Shown here in pieces: positions 59,860 to 64,000 of a stretch of DNA of 64,000 nt. The position numbers and the translations under genes are program-made. How positions within the stretch are numbered: the stretch's first letter is position 1; each line of letters begins with the position of its first letter. The stretch comes from Allodiplogaster sudhausi (taxonomy: Eukaryota > Nematoda > Chromadorea > Rhabditida > Diplogasteridae): NCBI GenBank assembly GCA_945643635.1, contig CALZFC010000082.1, forward strand, positions 485,001 to 549,000, given 5' to 3'. Under the pieces are notes generated by a model. It was not told the DNA's origin. It saw nothing but the letters and a program-made list of their open reading frames with translations, and searched no databases.

Positions 59860-61671
59860 TTAAGAAAAGGCTGGGGACTGCCACACGAGGAAGCGGACTC
59901 CGCTCGGGTGAAATTCGGAGTGACCTGGACGGATAAACTGCTCGTACTCTGCCTGCTTCGGAGTATTGTAGATACGAGCTGTTTAAATTTAAATTTAAAT
60001 TTAAATTTAATTCCGCCGCCCATCATAAATTGCAGATTATTCAGTCGTTTTCCTACATAAAATATCTAGTTACACAAAAAATATCAGTCAAGCATACTTA
60101 TTTTGCCTTTTTAAATATTATTTCTTAGTTTATAAGAGCGAAAAGCTCAAGCGCTAACTTGGTCGATGATTGCGAATAAATTCGGCATACTCGACATTTG
60201 CGCCGCAACACGGAGTGGAGATCGATGAGGCGTAGCCAAAGAGCTATAAACCATTGATTTGCTTCTCTGATTACAAATTTAATTCAACTACGTTATGCTA
60301 GAAATATTACCATTTCATCAGAATAACTGCCTGTATGTATGTAACTAAAAAAATAAGATTAAAATGAATGACGGCTTCACTTCGGTGCCGCTGTCACACG
60401 CCACAACGCGGGGTTTCACGACGAGCGTGAACCACGGTCCCCACTGCTGGCCGACGCCTTCCTTGCGGCGGCATATCGTAATGGCGCACTGATCAAATGT
60501 GGGACAGTACAGTCGCGCAGAGTCAAGCGGGCCGGGCTTCACGGCGTAGCCAAGAGCATGAGCTGAAAATAAATCAATTAAAACAGCCTCTCCAGAAGAC
60601 AAGAGTATGGCTCGATTGACTGGGGCTTTTTTCGATTTGAAATTGGCTCACCTATACAACTCGACGTCCTCTACACAATACGTACATTTTCTTTTTTTTT
60701 TAATCCAATCGAGAAATAGTACGGTACTCTTCAAAATATGATGAAACATAATAGTTGACTTTCGTCGTATAAAGCTTTAGGGCCCTAACAATAATCTCGG
60801 TATCTCTATTGGGATTGGCTCCATGCTCTTGAATCTTTGAACACGGAGGAAATTCATGATGACAAATCTGAGAAAAATATTAAATTTTCTATCTCTACTC
60901 CAAAGTATTGATTTTCTCCAAAATGAACACTTTTGGTTCTCTCAAGCTCTGGTGTTTTCTTCAATGCCATTGTTAGAAGCTCATCGTGGCGGTTCGAATG
61001 ATGTATAACACGGTCTAATTACTATACCGTAGAGAGCTTTGACACGCCTAAAAGATGGGGTTTACCCTCGGACTCTTAGGACCAAATATGAGGCCCCTAA
61101 AATTCCCTCCGATTTCTACAAGAAATTGACGTACATTCGCTGAAGCTATGTATCCTTTGATTTACCGAAGCACAATTGTAGGCAAATAGAAAAATGAATA
61201 CATCTGCTGTTATGATCAGCGAATATACAGCGGAAAACGAAAACAACAAGTGTTTATGATGTGAGAAAGAATCAACCTAGATCGACCATGAAAAGGCAGT
61301 GTCTGGCCGGAATTTGTGTCGATCGTTGCGGGTCGGATTTTCCACATATGGTCTATTGTTTACGTACATACATATCTGATGGCCAGGGGTGGCCGGGGCC
61401 GAAAATATCCGGCCCTCGCCCCGGCCCGGGCCCCCAGGGTAGGCCCCGGCCCCCGAGGTCGGCCCCGGCCCCGTCCCCGGGGGCCGGGGCCCGGGGCTGG
61501 GGCCGGCCACCCCAGCTGAATTCAAGAGAACGACTCACAATGTTCTGGATGTTTGTATCCATAGGCGGCAAGAGTAGGGTCTTTCGGATCGAGAGTGAAG
61601 ATGTGAGAGGCTCCTTGTTGATTGGGATATTGCCGGTTGAATCGTAGAATCTTCGCAAACGGATTCTGTGG
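59860..61671 (-). CDS. cysteine-containing protein of unknown family, copy 2 (N-terminus not found)
   Basis: Exons, reading down: 61671-61539, 60562-60381, 60243-60159, 59978-59860, phases consistent, about 172 residues to a TAA. Recognisable stretches are KILRFNRQYPNQQGASHIF, CPTFDQCAITICRRKEG, QQWGPWFTLVVKP, CCGANVEYAEF and EFHPSGVRFLVWQSPAFS. Six cysteines suggest disulphides and perhaps secretion, but no first exon or signal peptide was found. The repeated aromatic and His-rich pattern loosely recalls DUF5648-type repeats (HFYTT-like SHIFTLD); this is a guess. A tandem paralogue lies upstream at 62.7-64.0 kb. Confidence 0.65.
61383..61517. mobile_element. GC-rich palindromic element in an intron
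   Basis: The left end CCAGGGGTGGCCGGGGCCG is matched in inverted orientation by the right end GGGCCGGCCACCCCAG. Everything between is GGCC/CCGG-rich, in sharp contrast to the surrounding AT-rich intron. It resembles a short GC-rich MITE. No target duplication was identified. Confidence 0.65.
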
Positions 61672-62722
61672 CTGCAAGAATACACTGACTTCTTTGTTTA
61701 CGTTCAACAGCACATGCAATTCATGCAGCTATGTTTTTCAAACATGTTAAGGCTAAAGGTGGAGCGCGATTGATCTGAAATCCCCTATGAATCATCTCTG
61801 TTTAACACCGCAGATTAATATAATGAGAAGATTCACTCCAAGTCCCTTTTTCTATTTGCCTTCTAGATGTTCCTCCAATCTCCGAGGTCGCTCATTGAGA
61901 TCTCTCTCCTTCCATTTCGCTCTCTACGATCCAGCCGCGCCCGCAATCTTGGCCAATGTCGCGTTGACTCGTCGACGATGTTCAATTTAAGCGTTCAGCG
62001 CTGGATGTTCTATTGTCGAGCTTTTTAGATGTTAGAGTGAAAGTTAGAGTGAAAGTTGTTCGTGTCGCAAAATCATCATCCCTTTCGAGAAATGAACCCG
62101 GTCGGCATGCCCAGAAAGTTTGAAGGGAACCAATAAGAGAGGCTGGCATGTTGTACCCACATATAGAGAGCAATATATTATATATTAGAATCCTGTAAAG
62201 TTTCTGCGCGCACTTACCGCAAAAGTATTGCGCTTTTCTGGACGCGAGCCCGGTCAGAGTGCCCAGAAGGTCATAGTGGAACCAATTAGCTACCTATCCA
62301 TATTAAGAGAACTTGTCTGAGAACGTTATGATAGCGCGGTGGCGCCGAGGCGCATACGAAAGAATTACTGTCTAAATATTCCTCGACGCCACTGTCTAAC
62401 TCTCCGATTGTTGTACACCATTTCGCTTGCGACAAACTCGTCATCGCTGCGCTTAACTCTTTCGTCGCTTGCACCGGAGTTGAACGCTAGTGTTGGATGG
62501 ACGAACTTCCATGCTAACGCATAGCGAAAATCGTCGATCTTTTTGTTCTGCGTTCAACTTTTGGTGCTGCACCTGTCGTTCATCTTTGCTAAGATTGCGG
62601 AAGTGCTTGCCTTTCATGCCGTATTGTCCGACATTGGAACTTCTGACTAGAACAACAAGCTATATATATATATATATACTGCGCTTGCGGGTTCATTTAT
62701 GTACAAAGTGTTTTTGCTCCAT
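61672..62722. other. spacer between the tandem paralogues
   Basis: The first exon of copy 2 should lie here but was not found. A direct repeat of about 50 bases containing CCCGGTC and TGCCCAGAA occurs at about 62095-62145 and 62247-62295. Open frames at 62286-62524 on both strands are unrecognised. Confidence 0.4.
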
Positions 62723-64000
62723 TTACGGATATGTCCCATGGAGACGCACGTATGGGCAATCCCCAAAATATTCGTTACAAGTAACGGATATTTTTCTGTG
62801 TGTGAGCGGCATATTAACCGGTGAAGGTGGAGAAAAGGCTGGTGCATTCCACGTGAGGAAGCGAACGCCGCTTTGGTGAAATTCAGAGATGGCAAACGAG
62901 TTGTACTGAACAGAGTTCGGAGTCGTGTAGATGCGAGCTGTGCAAGGGCGTCAACATTTCAATTAAATTATTACTTTTAATAAATTTAATGACATAAAAA
63001 GTTTAAATCATCTTTCCTTTAGGAAAAATAGCAAATTACAATTATAATGGACAGAATGTATATGCACATTATATCTTTCACTTATTTATTTATGTCTTAA
63101 AGATCGATAAGCTAAGTATAAGAGCAAACTTGGTCGATTATCGCGGACGAATTCGATATTCTGGACGTTTGCGCCACAACACGAAACGAATGACGATGAG
63201 GCGTAGCCAAAGAGCTATAAATGATAAAAGATACAGTATTCATTTTTGCTTCTTTGAAAAGAAAAGAAAACTAATATTTGGTGAAATGGGGCAAAATATT
63301 GTTTAAAAAAATGATAAATAATTTTAAAGTAGGAACTTTACCTCAGTTCCGCTGTCGCATGCTGCAATTCTATCTTTCAAGATAAGCGTAAACCACGGCC
63401 CCCACTGCTGGCGGACGCCTTCCTTGCGGCGGCATATGGTAACGGCGCACTGATCAAATGTGGGACACTTGAATCGTGCCGAGGCAAGCGCGTCGGGCTT
63501 CACGGCGTATCCATTGAAATCATATGCAAACAGTTTACGATTATACATTGTATTTCCTTTAGAGGAGTAATCCGGGGAATCATTTACATATGTATATAGA
63601 TTCCCTTCATGGGTGAATGAATTCGGTTGGTTCGAAAAGATCGAACGATTTTTGTTTATTCGTTAGAAATTCATAAGAAAGCGAAATTTGGCAAAGGCGA
63701 TATGACAATGGTCATCATAAGCCGTCCTCCTCTTTCACATACTCTCTCGAACCATGCATCTCATGATCCCCGTAGTCAAATCACGCTTGGCAAATTTCGC
63801 TTGCTTATAAATTTGTTACGAGTGAACAAAAATCGAATTCAGGCGTGAAGATAAAGCCATTTTTAAGCGCCATTTTTAATAAGACATCATGCCTCCAAGA
63901 ATAGTATGTCTGAAAGCATGAAAACCACTCACGTGTTTCTGGAAATGTGTATGCATAGGCGGCGAGAGTAGGGTCGTTCCGGTCGAGAGTGTAGATGTGA
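62723..64000 (-). CDS. cysteine-containing protein of unknown family, copy 1 (5' end outside window)
   Basis: Exons, reading down: 64000 (edge)-63933, 63556-63342, 63214-63130, 62937-62723. They match copy 2 exon by exon, with shared CPTFDQCA, ICRRKEG, QQWGPWFTL and CCGANV. The second exon is 33 bases longer at its 5' side because the homologous acceptor position reads AT, and the nearest usable AG abuts a MITE end at 63557. The last exon runs 32 codons past the copy 2 stop into repeat sequence shared with 3870-4030. The frame stays open throughout, so it may still be expressed. Confidence 0.6.
63558..63870. mobile_element. MITE related to 29155-29440, right end unclear
   Basis: The left end TTTAGAGGAGTAATCCGGGG resembles TTAAAGGAGGTATCCGGGG of the intron 26 MITE, and internal CTCCTCTTTCACATACTCTC also matches it. 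An inner inverted pair AGCGAAATTTGGCAAA / TTGGCAAATTTCGCTT is present. The right boundary is not defined. Confidence 0.55.

Noticed and set aside
1..64000. CRISPR arrays, bacterial operons or ribosomal RNA
   Set aside because: No regularly spaced direct repeats with unique spacers, no dense intronless coding and no rRNA-like sequence were seen; spliced genes show a eukaryotic nuclear genome.

Overview
The window is nuclear DNA from an animal, and the best fit is a nematode. Three things point there: small GC-rich exons split by AT-rich introns with TTTNAG-type acceptors, a sperm-specific MSP-domain (SSP-class) gene at 53.1-53.6 kb, and dense small DNA transposons. I cannot name the genus. All gene models below were assembled by eye from open frames, splice-site consensus and matching intron phases.

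Layout. (1) 1.1-32.5 kb, + strand: one 33-exon gene for a largely disordered 1282-residue protein of unknown function. Every exon junction is phase-consistent and the exon lengths sum to 3849 nt. Its introns are loaded with (TC)n/(GA)n tracts, TTAA-bounded MITEs, minisatellites, an 0.8-1.0 kb tandem array and two tRNA-Ala-like sequences. (2) 34.3-42.6 kb, + strand: a 17-exon CMTR1 (mRNA cap1 2'-O-methyltransferase) homologue whose SAM-binding loop and two of four catalytic residues are replaced, so it is probably a pseudoenzyme. It loses its last exons where Ty3/gypsy sequence begins. (3) 42.6-51.2 kb: broken, partly repeated Ty3/gypsy pol pieces, LTRs and coiled-coil ORFs. (4) 51.8-55.5 kb: foldback elements and a two-exon SSP/MSP-domain gene on the - strand, flanked by a duplicated block. 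(5) 56.3-58.5 kb, - strand: a second CMTR1-like copy, tail-to-tail with the first. It keeps only the C-terminal half and carries a nonsense codon and a damaged splice donor. (6) 59.9-64 kb, - strand: two tandem paralogues of a cysteine-containing protein of unknown family, the upstream one running off the window.

The clearest biological stories are the decay of the CMTR1-like methyltransferase with reciprocal truncation of its two copies, and the repeated placement of mobile-element ends directly at or a few bases upstream of 3' splice sites, including one case where the element end seems to supply the acceptor of a coding exon. The (TC)n/(GA)n load is almost confined to the first 32 kb, so the window has two intron-composition domains.
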